The notes below the pieces were generated by a model. The model was not told the DNA's origin and did not search any database. It worked only from the letters and a program-made list of their open reading frames with translations. This document shows, piece by piece, positions 23,105-30,813 of a stretch of DNA of 46,353 nucleotides (its first letter is position 1; the number at the start of each line of letters is the position of its first letter). The position numbers and the translations under genes are program-made. This stretch comes from Paracoccus homiensis (GTDB lineage: Bacteria > Pseudomonadota > Alphaproteobacteria > Rhodobacterales > Rhodobacteraceae): contig NZ_FOHO01000023.1 in the NCBI RefSeq assembly GCF_900111675.1, positions 1 through 46,353 of the forward strand, read 5' to 3'.

Positions 23105-24477
23105 GGCAGGAAGATCGCCTTGGCGTTGGTGAATTCCTTCATGCCAAAACCGCCATGTTCGCGGCCATAGCCCGAATCCTTCACACCGCCAAAGGGCATG
23201 TTCGGGTCGGCCGCGCCGAATGAATTGATCCGCACCATACCGGTATCGAAATGATCGCGGGCAAGCGTCAGCGCACGCTCTTTGTTCCGGGAAAAGATGC
23301 CGCCGCCAAGACCATAGCGGCTGTCATTGGCGATGCGCATCGCATCCTCGTCATCCTTCGCGCGGATCACCGCGGCAACCGGGCCAAAGATTTCATCGTC
23401 ATAGGCGGGCATTCCCGGCGCAACGTCGCCCAGTACGGTTGCGGGATAATAGGCGCCGGTCCGGTCCGGGACCGTGCCGCCGCACAGGATTTTCGCCCCT
23501 TTCGCGACACTTTCCTCGACCTGATCCCTGACGGTCTCGAACTGGTCGGTGCTGGACAGCGGCCCAAGCTGTGTGGCCTTGTCCATCGGATCGCCCATGT
23601 CGATCGCCTGCATCTGCGCGACAAAGGCCGAAACGAAGGCGTCATAGACCTTGTCGGTCACCACAAAGCGTTTCGCCGAAACGCAGGTTTCGCCGTTGTT
23701 ATACAGCCTGCCCATGACCGAGTATTTGACCGCCGTGTCGATATCGGCATCCTCCAGAACCAGATAGGCGTCGTTCGATCCCAGCTCCAGCACGGTCTTT
23801 TTCAACGCCTTGGCGGCGACGCTGCCGATATGGCGCCCGGCACCATCGCTGCCGGTCATGGTGACGCCCCGCACCAGCGGATGCTCGATCAGCGCGTCGC
23901 TGGTGTCATGGTCGATCAGCACCACCTGGAACAGGTCTTCGGGCAGGCCCGCCTCGATGCACAATTCGCGCAGCCGCAGACCCGACCCGGTGCAGATGCT
24001 GGCATGTTTCAGCACGCAGCCATTGCCCGCCATCAGGTTGGCCGCCAGCACGCGGACGGGCTGATACAGCGGAAAGTTCCACGGCTGGATCGAGTATATC
24101 ACGCCGATGGGCTGGTAGGTGACGACACCCCGCGCCCCGTCTTTTCCATGCGTGCGCTCTTCATCCGCCAACATGTCCGGGCCATTCTTCGCGGTATATT
24201 CGAAGATCGCGGCACAGATTTCGACCTCGGCCTTGCCGTCGCGATACAGCTTGCCGGTTTCGCGCGTCATCAGTTGCGCCAGTTCATCCGAATTGCCGCG
24301 CAGCACATCCGCGATGCGCGTCAGATATGGCGCGCGTTCGGCATGGGACTTGCCGCGCCAGTCCAGAAATGCCGCATGGGCGGCCTTCAGCCGCTGAACG
24401 GCCTCGTCCTTGCTCATCAGCTTGTAGGTGTCGATCACCGCGCCGGTTGCGGGGTTGGTTGTCGTAATCGTCGACAT
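23101..24477 (-). CDS. NAD-dependent succinate-semialdehyde-type aldehyde dehydrogenase
   Basis: A 458-residue aldehyde dehydrogenase. Key residues are all present: Asn134 in PWNFP, the general base Glu231 in LELGSN, and the catalytic Cys265 in GETCVSAKRF. The length and the segment GSDGAGRHIGSVAAKALKKTVLELGSND match the short NAD-dependent succinate-semialdehyde dehydrogenase group (Sad/YneI). The frame remains open to 25290 because it shadows the divergent gene. ATG 24477 is supported by GGAGAC upstream and by family length. It could serve the end of the guanidinobutyrate/GABA route opened by aruHI, but it is a separate transcription unit and this link is inference. Confidence 0.9.
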   Translation of the reverse strand: MSTITTTNPATGAVIDTYKLMSKDEAVQRLKAAHAAFLDWRGKSHAERAPYLTRIADVLRGNSDELAQLMTRETGKLYRDGKAEVEICAAIFEYTAKNGPDMLADEERTHGKDGARGVVTYQPIGVIYSIQPWNFPLYQPVRVLAANLMAGNGCVLKHASICTGSGLRLRELCIEAGLPEDLFQVVLIDHDTSDALIEHPLVRGVTMTGSDGAGRHIGSVAAKALKKTVLELGSNDAYLVLEDADIDTAVKYSVMGRLYNNGETCVSAKRFVVTDKVYDAFVSAFVAQMQAIDMGDPMDKATQLGPLSSTDQFETVRDQVEESVAKGAKILCGGTVPDRTGAYYPATVLGDVAPGMPAYDDEIFGPVAAVIRAKDDEDAMRIANDSRYGLGGGIFSRNKERALTLARDHFDTGMVRINSFGAADPNMPFGGVKDSGYGREHGGFGMKEFTNAKAIFLP

Positions 24478-24648
24478 GATGTCTCCTTCACGCATTTCAT
24501 CGCCAACCCGATCACGGGACTTGGGTTCCTGCCCGATCACCGACACGTTATCGCGGGGCGCGGCCTTGTTCGCGGCGGTGGGTAGGCGTGCGGATCGGGC
24601 CGACCTACATGTCAGGGCAACATGACTGCGGATAAAGGAGAACCGGAC

Positions 24649-25761
24649 ATGGCCACCAAGGGCAAACAGCTGTTCACCACGCTGGAGGCTGACGGCACGC
24701 TGACCGTCGCACTTGAAGAAGTGTCCTTTCCCGATCCGACCGGAAATCAGGTTCTGGTGCGGATGGAGGCAGCGCCCATCAACCCGTCGGATCTGGCCAT
24801 CCTTGTCGGCGGCGCGAATATCGAGAACGCGCAATTCAGCCCCGGCAAGTTCGTGGCGCAGATGCCCGCATCGGTGAATGCCGCTTCGCAGGCACGCCAC
24901 GGGCTGAAGCTGCCCGCCGGGAACGAAGGTGCGGGCACCGTCATCGCCGCCGGCGACAGCGACGCGGCACAGGCGCTGATGGGACAGCGCGTGTCCTGCG
25001 TGCCGGGCAATGCCTACAGCCAATATTGCATCGCCGATGCCTCGATGTGCCTGCCATTGGGCGATCATTCCGCCGAAGAGGGCGCAAGCGCCTTCATCAA
25101 CCCGATGACCGCGCTTGGCTTTGTCGAAAATGCCAGGGCCGATGGGCAGGATGCGATCCTGCACACCGTCGGGGCGTCGAACCTTGGGCAGATGCTGACC
25201 CGCATCTGCCTGGAGGATGGTCTTGGCCTTGTGAATATCGTGCGCAAGGACGATCAGGTCGATCTGCTGAAGGGGCTGGGGTCCACGCATGTGGTGAATT
25301 CTTCGGCGGATGACTTCATGGATCAGCTATGTGCCGCGATCCGCGAGACCGGCGCCTTCTATGGCTTCGATCCGGTCGGCGGGGGCAAGCTGGTCGATAC
25401 GTCCTTCCGCGCGATGGAACGCGTCGCGAGCGAGCGGATGACCGAATATTCGCGCTATGGCTCGACCCAGATGAAGCGCATGTTCATCTATGGCCGCCTG
25501 GATACCAGCCCCACCATCCTGACCCCCAGCTATGGCTTTGGCTGGACCCTGTCGGGCTGGCTGATGTTCCCGTTCCTGCAATCGATCGGTCAGGACGCCA
25601 TGAACCGGATGCGGCAGCGCGTTCGCGACAACCTGACGACGACTTTCGCCAGCAGCTACAAGACCCGCGTTTCGTTGGAAGAGATGCTGACCAAGGATGC
25701 GGTGATGGACTACCGCGCCATGCGCACGGGCGAGAAATATCTTGTGACGCCCTGGGCCTAA
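24649..25761 (+). CDS. zinc-binding-dehydrogenase family oxidoreductase (quinone reductase-like)
   Basis: A 370-residue medium-chain dehydrogenase/reductase. The N-terminal GroES-like domain includes NQVLVRMEAAPINPSDL and LPAGNEGAGTVIAAG. The cofactor domain includes AFINPMTALGFVENAR and HTVGASNLGQMLTRICLEDGL, where the usual AxxGxxG is relaxed, then GFDPVGGGKLVD. The structural zinc cysteines are absent, so it is probably a zinc-free NADPH-dependent quinone or enoyl reductase-like enzyme. The start at 24649 follows AAAGGAGAA. It is divergent from the aldehyde dehydrogenase gene across 171 bp and convergent with the GntR gene. Confidence 0.87.
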   Translation: MATKGKQLFTTLEADGTLTVALEEVSFPDPTGNQVLVRMEAAPINPSDLAILVGGANIENAQFSPGKFVAQMPASVNAASQARHGLKLPAGNEGAGTVIAAGDSDAAQALMGQRVSCVPGNAYSQYCIADASMCLPLGDHSAEEGASAFINPMTALGFVENARADGQDAILHTVGASNLGQMLTRICLEDGLGLVNIVRKDDQVDLLKGLGSTHVVNSSADDFMDQLCAAIRETGAFYGFDPVGGGKLVDTSFRAMERVASERMTEYSRYGSTQMKRMFIYGRLDTSPTILTPSYGFGWTLSGWLMFPFLQSIGQDAMNRMRQRVRDNLTTTFASSYKTRVSLEEMLTKDAVMDYRAMRTGEKYLVTPWA

Positions 25762-25778
25762 GCCACATCAAGGAACGG

Positions 25779-25795
25779 CGCCGCCCCCGGCGGCG
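25779..25795 (+). terminator. possible terminator hairpin after the oxidoreductase gene
   Basis: CGCCGCC-CCC-GGCGGCG lies 18 bp after the stop codon, in the 118-bp gap between convergent genes. A second inverted repeat (CCTGCCCG at 25819 and CGGGCAGG at 25842) follows. Neither has a T-run, so termination is not certain. Confidence 0.45.
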
Positions 25796-25879
25796 TCGAT
25801 GCACAACAGATCGGCCCCCCTGCCCGCGTGATGACGCGGCACGGGCAGGAAAAGCCCGCCTTCGCCGCCCGATCGCCCG

Positions 25880-26551
25880 TCAGCCGGACCGGTTGGCCGA
25901 CATGCCCAGGGCGCGGATCTGCTGGGACATCTGTACGAACGAGCCGTCGACATGCTTGCGGATCACCGTGTCGGCCCGCGCTGAATCGTTGGCACGCAAG
26001 GCCTTTATCAGCTCGTCATGCTCTTCCTTGATCGCTTCGTAACGCGTCGGCGAAATGCGCAGCCGCGCCGCCTGAACGTTCAGCGTCGTGCGCAGGTTGC
26101 GCCAGATCTCGGCCGCGGTGTGGTTATAGTGGCCGCGGCAAAGAACCTCGTGGAACTGGAAATCCAGCTTGCGGAACGCGCCCTGTTCGTTATGCGGCAG
26201 CAGCTTGATGCGCGACTGAATATCCTCAAGCTCATCCAGCAGTTCCGCCGAGGCATAATCGGCGAACCAGTTGACGAAATAAGGTTCCAGCATCTGCAGG
26301 ACTTCGAAGATGTTCTGGATCGACCCGGCGTCGGTGGGCCTGATGGTGGCGCCGCGATTGGGATGGATCTCGACAAAGCCTTCGCCCTGCATCCGGCGCA
26401 GCACCTCGCGGACGGGGCTGGTGCTGGTGCCGTAACGCTCGGCGATCTCAGAGACTTTCAGGCGCTGTCCCCCGGCAAGACGACCGTTGTAGATATCGTC
26501 GAGGATCGCATCATAAAGCGGGATTTCCGCAGGGTCCTGACCGTTCTTCAC
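25880..26551 (-). CDS. GntR family transcriptional regulator (FCD/FadR subfamily)
   Basis: A 223-residue GntR regulator. The winged helix-turn-helix is at about residues 12-75 (LKVSEIAERYGTSTSPVREVLRRMQGEGFVEIHPNRGATI). The all-helical FCD ligand domain follows, with metal-type His/Asp residues in FRKLDFQFHEVLCRGHYN and the C-terminal IRKHVDGSFVQM. The start is GTG, with AGGAC 8 nt upstream. An upstream ATG at 26566 leads straight to a stop in another frame. It lies 69 bp downstream of the last ATPase gene on the same strand, so it is probably the last gene of the sulfatase/ABC operon and its controller. A palindrome at 35567-35578 fits its family consensus. Confidence 0.9.
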   Translation of the reverse strand: MKNGQDPAEIPLYDAILDDIYNGRLAGGQRLKVSEIAERYGTSTSPVREVLRRMQGEGFVEIHPNRGATIRPTDAGSIQNIFEVLQMLEPYFVNWFADYASAELLDELEDIQSRIKLLPHNEQGAFRKLDFQFHEVLCRGHYNHTAAEIWRNLRTTLNVQAARLRISPTRYEAIKEEHDELIKALRANDSARADTVIRKHVDGSFVQMSQQIRALGMSANRSG

Positions 26552-26620
26552 GCTTCTGTCCTCATGGTTCCGCCGTCAAGGTAACGCGCGGCCCGCCCCT
26601 GTGCCAGAGCGGCGCCGCGT

Positions 26621-27607
26621 TCAGATTTCCCCGGCATAGTGGCACAGCACATCGGCCCCGCCGACCTTGCGCACCGGCGGCCGCGTCTGCCGGCACAGAT
26701 CGGTGGCATGCGGGCATCGGGTGCTGAAACGACACCCCTTGGGCGGCACGCCGACATCCACCGCGACGGACTTGCCCGACTTGCGACCCCTTTGGCGCGG
26801 ATCGGCCACCGGCACCGCATCAAGCAGCGCGCGGGTATAGGGGTGTTGCGGGACCCGAAACAGCGTTTCCGTACTTGCCACCTCGACGAACTGGCCGCGA
26901 TACATCACCGCCACCCTGTCGCAGATATGCTCGACCACCGCCAGGTCATGGGCGATGAACAGAAACGTCAGGGCGAATTCTTCCTGAAGATCCTGCAAAA
27001 GATTCAATGTCTGCGCCTGGATCGACACATCCAGCGCCGAGACGGCCTCGTCCGCGACCACAAGCTCGGGGCTGGTCGACAAAGCGCGGGCGATGCCCAG
27101 TCGCTGGCGCTGACCGCCGGAAAACGCATTGGGATAGCGGTGCAGGAATTCGCGGCTTAGCCCGACATTTTCCAGCAGCGTTCCGACCCGATCACTCAGC
27201 GCCTTGCCCTTCAGCCCTTCGTTTTTCTGCAACGCCTGCCCGACGAGGTCGATCACCCGCAGGCGCGGATTTAGCGAGGCCTGCGGATCCTGAAAGATCA
27301 TCCGCACCTTGCGCCAGACCTGCCGCAGCTGATCCAAGGGCGCGGTGGCCAGTTCGATCTCGCCACCATCGCGGGGCAGAAAACGGATCGATCCGGAACT
27401 GGGGTCTAGCACGCGCAGGATCGTCCGGCCTAGCGTCGTCTTGCCGCTGCCCGATTCACCCACGACGCCGAATGTCTCGCCGCGATTGAGGTCGAAGGAC
27501 ACGGCGTCCACCGCGACAAACCCCTGTCGCGGTTTGGAAAACCAGCCGCCCTTGGTGGTTCCGAAGGTCACGGTAAGGTCTTTGACCTGCAAGATGGCCT
27601 GGGTCAT
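26621..27607 (-). CDS. oligopeptide/oligosaccharide ABC transporter ATP-binding protein (OppF type)
   Basis: A 328-residue ABC ATPase of the OppF/DppF class. Walker A is GESGSGKTT, the Q-loop is MIFQDPQASLNPRLRV, the signature FSGGQRQR, Walker B LVVADEAVSALD and the switch AHDLAVVEHICD. The C-terminal oligopeptide-transporter extension [11 protein letters not shown] is followed by Cys-containing CRFSTRCPHATDLCRQTRP. The same class serves oligosaccharide importers in several bacteria. The start overlaps the OppD-type gene by 4 bp. Confidence 0.93.
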   Translation of the reverse strand: MTQAILQVKDLTVTFGTTKGGWFSKPRQGFVAVDAVSFDLNRGETFGVVGESGSGKTTLGRTILRVLDPSSGSIRFLPRDGGEIELATAPLDQLRQVWRKVRMIFQDPQASLNPRLRVIDLVGQALQKNEGLKGKALSDRVGTLLENVGLSREFLHRYPNAFSGGQRQRLGIARALSTSPELVVADEAVSALDVSIQAQTLNLLQDLQEEFALTFLFIAHDLAVVEHICDRVAVMYRGQFVEVASTETLFRVPQHPYTRALLDAVPVADPRQRGRKSGKSVAVDVGVPPKGCRFSTRCPHATDLCRQTRPPVRKVGGADVLCHYAGEI

Positions 27608-28638
27608 TGACCTGCCTCCTGATCATGCAGAAAGCAGGCCACCTCGCCCTTTCCGCGTTGCTGCAATTGCGGTTCCTGCATGTCGCAGATCCCAGGCATG
27701 AACTGGTCGCAGCGGGTCCGGAACGTGCAGCCCGAGGGTCGCGCCAACGGATGGGGCACCATGCCGCGAACGGCGGGCAGCCTGTCGCGGGCCTTCACCC
27801 CGATCCGGGGGACGGAATCCAGAAGCGCGCGCGTGTAGGGGTGCTGCGGATTTTCGAACAGGCCGAACACATCCGACTTCTCGACGATCTTGCCCATATA
27901 CATGACCGCCACGTCATCCGCGACCTCGGCCACGACGCCAAGGTCATGGGTAATCAGCATGACCGCCATCTTGAATTCGTCCTTCAGCTCGGCGATCAGA
28001 TCAAGGATCTGGGCCTGTGTCGTCACATCCAGCGCGGTCGTCGGTTCATCCGCGATCAGCAGCCGCGGCTGGCACGACAGCGCCATCGCGATCATCGCGC
28101 GCTGTCGCATGCCGCCCGACAGTTCGAACGGATAGGCCTCGTATCGCTCTGCGGGTCGGGGGATCCCGACACGCGCCAGCATATCGATGGCCTCTTCACG
28201 CGCCTCGGCCTTGGTGACGTCGCGGTGCAGCCGGATCGTTTCGGATATCTGCCGCCCGATCTTCTGGATCGGCCCAAGCGAGGACATCGGTTCCTGGAAG
28301 ATCATCGCGATGTCGCTGCCCCGGATCGAACGCAGTTCCTTTGACCCGGCCCTTGCGCGGCTAAGGTCCACTGTGCGCCCGTCGGCGGCATGATACAGGA
28401 TCGACCCGCCGGTGATCCGGCCCGGCGCATCCACGATCCGCAGGATCGAACGCGCCATGATCGACTTGCCGCACCCGGATTCGCCCAGCAGGCACAGCGT
28501 GCGGTCCGGCAGGATATCAAGGTCGACCCCCTCGACGGCCTTGACCAGCCCGTCATCGGTGAAGAAATGCGTCTTCAGCCCGCGAATTTCGACCAGCGGT
28601 TTCGCATATGGCTTAGTGGGCATAGGGATCTGCTGCAT
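27604..28638 (-). CDS. oligopeptide/oligosaccharide ABC transporter ATP-binding protein (OppD type)
   Basis: A 344-residue OppD/DppD-class ATPase. Walker A is GESGCGKSI, signature LSGGMRQR, Walker [13 protein letters not shown], and the switch [12 protein letters not shown]. The C-terminal extension has [14 protein letters not shown] and [20 protein letters not shown]. The start is ambiguous, with in-frame ATGs at 28650, 28638 and 28623. I chose 28638 because the GGAG near 28651-28654 abuts the 28650 codon too closely. Either way the gene overlaps the 3' end of the permease gene. Confidence 0.9.
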   Translation of the reverse strand: MQQIPMPTKPYAKPLVEIRGLKTHFFTDDGLVKAVEGVDLDILPDRTLCLLGESGCGKSIMARSILRIVDAPGRITGGSILYHAADGRTVDLSRARAGSKELRSIRGSDIAMIFQEPMSSLGPIQKIGRQISETIRLHRDVTKAEAREEAIDMLARVGIPRPAERYEAYPFELSGGMRQRAMIAMALSCQPRLLIADEPTTALDVTTQAQILDLIAELKDEFKMAVMLITHDLGVVAEVADDVAVMYMGKIVEKSDVFGLFENPQHPYTRALLDSVPRIGVKARDRLPAVRGMVPHPLARPSGCTFRTRCDQFMPGICDMQEPQLQQRGKGEVACFLHDQEAGQ

Positions 28639-29758
28639 CACGAAGTCCATCTCCTAGGAAGTTCAGGGCAAGCACCGTCATCACGATGACCGAACCGGGG
28701 CCGATCAGAAGCCAGGGTGCCTCGACGATGGTGCGGATGTTCTGGGCCTCTTTCAGCAAGGTCCCCCAGGACACGATCGGCGGTTGAAGCCCGATGCCCA
28801 GAAACGACAGCGAGGTTTCAGCAAGGATCATCAGCGGCACCGCAAGCGTCAGCGAGGCGATGATATGGCTGGCAAAACTTGGCACCAGATGCTTGCGGAT
28901 CACCTCCCAGTCGGACAGGCCGTCAAGCCGCGCGGCGACCACGAAATCCTCGCGCCGCAGGGACAGGAACTTGCCCCTGACCTCGCGCGCCAATGTCGTC
29001 CAGCCGATCATCGACACGATCAGCGTCACCACGAAATAGGTCCGAAGCGGCGGCCAGTCCAACGGGATCGCGGCGGCCAGCCCCATCCACAGCGGGATCG
29101 TGGGGATCGAACGCAGAAACTCGATCAATCTCTGGATGGCGTTGTCGACCCAGCCGCCATAGTAACCCGAGATCCCGCCAAGGCTGACGCCGACGATCAG
29201 CGACACCGCAACGCCGACAAGGCCGATCGACATGGAAATGCGCGTGCCCATGATGATCCGGCTGAGGATGTCGCGGCCCAGCCGGTCGGCCCCCCAGAAG
29301 TAAACCTTGTCCCGAGGATCCTTGGGGCCAAAGAAGTGCCTGTCGGTCGGGAACAGCCAAAGCAGCTTGTATTCATGGCCCCGCACGAAGAAACCCAGCG
29401 GAATGATCTTTTCCGGGTCCTCGACGAAATGGCGGCGCATCGCCTCGCGGTCGATCTCCATCTTCAGGCCATAGGCGTGCAGACCGAATTCGCGCCCGCC
29501 ATCTTCACCCTCGGCAAAGAAATGGACGTGCTGCGGCGGGGCAAAGGGCGCGCGCGTATTGGTTTCAAGGTGGTTGACCGGGGCAAGGAACTCGCCGAAC
29601 AGCGCGACCAGGTAAACGAACCCGACGATGTAAAGGCTGAGATATGCGATCCGGTGGCGGCGGAACTGGCGCCACATCAGGGCCCAGGGCCCCAGCAGCA
29701 CGGGTGCCTTGACCGAAGTTTCGGCGTGGTCTTCTGCGGCAGTGTCTATCGCGGTCAT
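28613..29758 (-). CDS. ABC transporter permease (OppC type) with long external loop
   Basis: A 381-residue permease. The first helix (about 38-58, IAYLSLYIVGFVYLVALFGEFLAP) is followed by a hydrophilic stretch of roughly 100 residues (HLETNTRAPFAPPQ to FGPKDPRDK) before the OppC hallmark WGADRLGRDILSR. Further helices follow, with the docking loop AARLDGLSDWEVIRKHLVPS and [17 protein letters not shown]. Classic DppC proteins have a much shorter loop at this place. Extended loops are known in some YejE-like and sugar-importing relatives. It starts with a 4-bp overlap with the partner permease; the extension to 29968 is a shadow. Confidence 0.92.
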   Translation of the reverse strand: MTAIDTAAEDHAETSVKAPVLLGPWALMWRQFRRHRIAYLSLYIVGFVYLVALFGEFLAPVNHLETNTRAPFAPPQHVHFFAEGEDGGREFGLHAYGLKMEIDREAMRRHFVEDPEKIIPLGFFVRGHEYKLLWLFPTDRHFFGPKDPRDKVYFWGADRLGRDILSRIIMGTRISMSIGLVGVAVSLIVGVSLGGISGYYGGWVDNAIQRLIEFLRSIPTIPLWMGLAAAIPLDWPPLRTYFVVTLIVSMIGWTTLAREVRGKFLSLRREDFVVAARLDGLSDWEVIRKHLVPSFASHIIASLTLAVPLMILAETSLSFLGIGLQPPIVSWGTLLKEAQNIRTIVEAPWLLIGPGSVIVMTVLALNFLGDGLRDAADPYAH

Positions 29759-30738
29759 TGGTAACGTATCCTTGGATCGACCCAGGCAAGCAGGACATCG
29801 GACAACAGCGTGCCGATCACCGTAAGCAGGCTGACAATCAGGATCAGCGATCCGGCCAGATACATGTCCTGAACCAGCAGGGCACGCAGCAGCAGCGGGC
29901 CGGTGGTGGGCAGGTTCATGACCACGGCCACGATGATCTCGCCCGACACCAGCGTCGGCAGGATCCACCCGATGGTCGAGATGAAAGGGTTCAGCGCAAC
30001 GCGCACGGGATAGCGCATCAGCAACTGGAATTCAGACATGCCCTTGGCGCGGGCGGTCACGACATAGGGGCGGTAAAGTTCATCCAGCAGGTTCGCGCGC
30101 ATGATGCGGATCAGCGCGGCCGCGCCCGAGGTGCCGACAACGAAAATCGGCATCCAGATATGTTTCAGCAGGTCGACGAATTTGGGCCATGACCAAGGCT
30201 GATCCAGATATTCCGGGCTGACCAGCCCGCCGACCGACTGGCCGAAATACCGGAAGGACACATACATCATCACCAGCGCCAGCAGAAAGTTCGGCACCGC
30301 CAGCCCGATAAAGCCGATGAAGGTGGCCACATAGTCACCCATCGAATATTTGCGCACCGCCGAATAGATGCCGATCGGCAGCGCAACGGCCCAGATGAAG
30401 AACAGCGTCATCAACGAGATCGCGAAGGTCCAGCCCAGCCGGTCCCAGATCACATCGGTCACCGGCAGGTTCTTTTCGAACGAGATGCCGAAATCACCTT
30501 CCAGCAGGATGCCGGTCATCCACTTCCAGTATTGCAGATACATCGGCTGCCCGAGGCCATACTGCTCGCGCAGCTGTTCGACGACGGCGGTATTGTCGAC
30601 CCCGGATTCGCCCAGCTCGGCCGCCAGGCTGTCAAGATAGTCGCCCGGCGGCAGCTGGATGATGACAAAGGTCACGATGGATACCAGCAGGACCGTTGGG
30701 ATCATGTAAAGAACCCTTCGGAGGATGAAGCCACCCAT
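29755..30738 (-). CDS. ABC transporter permease (OppB/DppB type)
   Basis: A 327-residue permease starting MGGFILRRVLYMIPTVLLVSIVTFVIIQLPPGDYLDSL, the normal first helix and loop of the DppB class. Next come LREQYGLGQPMYLQYWKW, the EAA-type loop TARAKGMSEFQLLMRYPVRVALNP, and a final VDPRIRYQ. I chose ATG 30738 (AAGGAGCGGAC upstream) over 30753. It is downstream of the large binding-protein gene and separated from it by a stem-loop. Confidence 0.93.
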   Translation of the reverse strand: MGGFILRRVLYMIPTVLLVSIVTFVIIQLPPGDYLDSLAAELGESGVDNTAVVEQLREQYGLGQPMYLQYWKWMTGILLEGDFGISFEKNLPVTDVIWDRLGWTFAISLMTLFFIWAVALPIGIYSAVRKYSMGDYVATFIGFIGLAVPNFLLALVMMYVSFRYFGQSVGGLVSPEYLDQPWSWPKFVDLLKHIWMPIFVVGTSGAAALIRIMRANLLDELYRPYVVTARAKGMSEFQLLMRYPVRVALNPFISTIGWILPTLVSGEIIVAVVMNLPTTGPLLLRALLVQDMYLAGSLILIVSLLTVIGTLLSDVLLAWVDPRIRYQ

Positions 30739-30765
30739 GTCCGCTCCTTTCATGAAAGATCAGAA

Positions 30766-30798
30766 GGGGCGCCCGGAGGGGAGGACACCGGGCGCCCC
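30766..30798 (-). terminator. stem-loop between binding protein and permease genes
   Basis: A perfect 11-bp stem (GGGGCGCCCGG/CCGGGCGCCCC) with an 11-nt loop lies 15 bp after the binding-protein stop codon. No U-tract follows. As in the first ABC operon, it probably stabilises the binding-protein mRNA or attenuates the permease genes. Confidence 0.65.
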
Positions 30799-30813
30799 GT
30801 GCAGCACTTCGGA

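Noticed and set aside
24521..24575. Repeated CCCGATCAC in the divergent region near the oxidoreductase gene, as a possible operator
   Set aside because: Direct copies are short, not palindromic, and unrelated to any regulator gene nearby.
24478..25290. In-frame upstream extension of the aldehyde dehydrogenase
   Set aside because: It is antisense to the divergent oxidoreductase gene. The ATG at 24477 has a Shine-Dalgarno and gives the expected family N-terminus.
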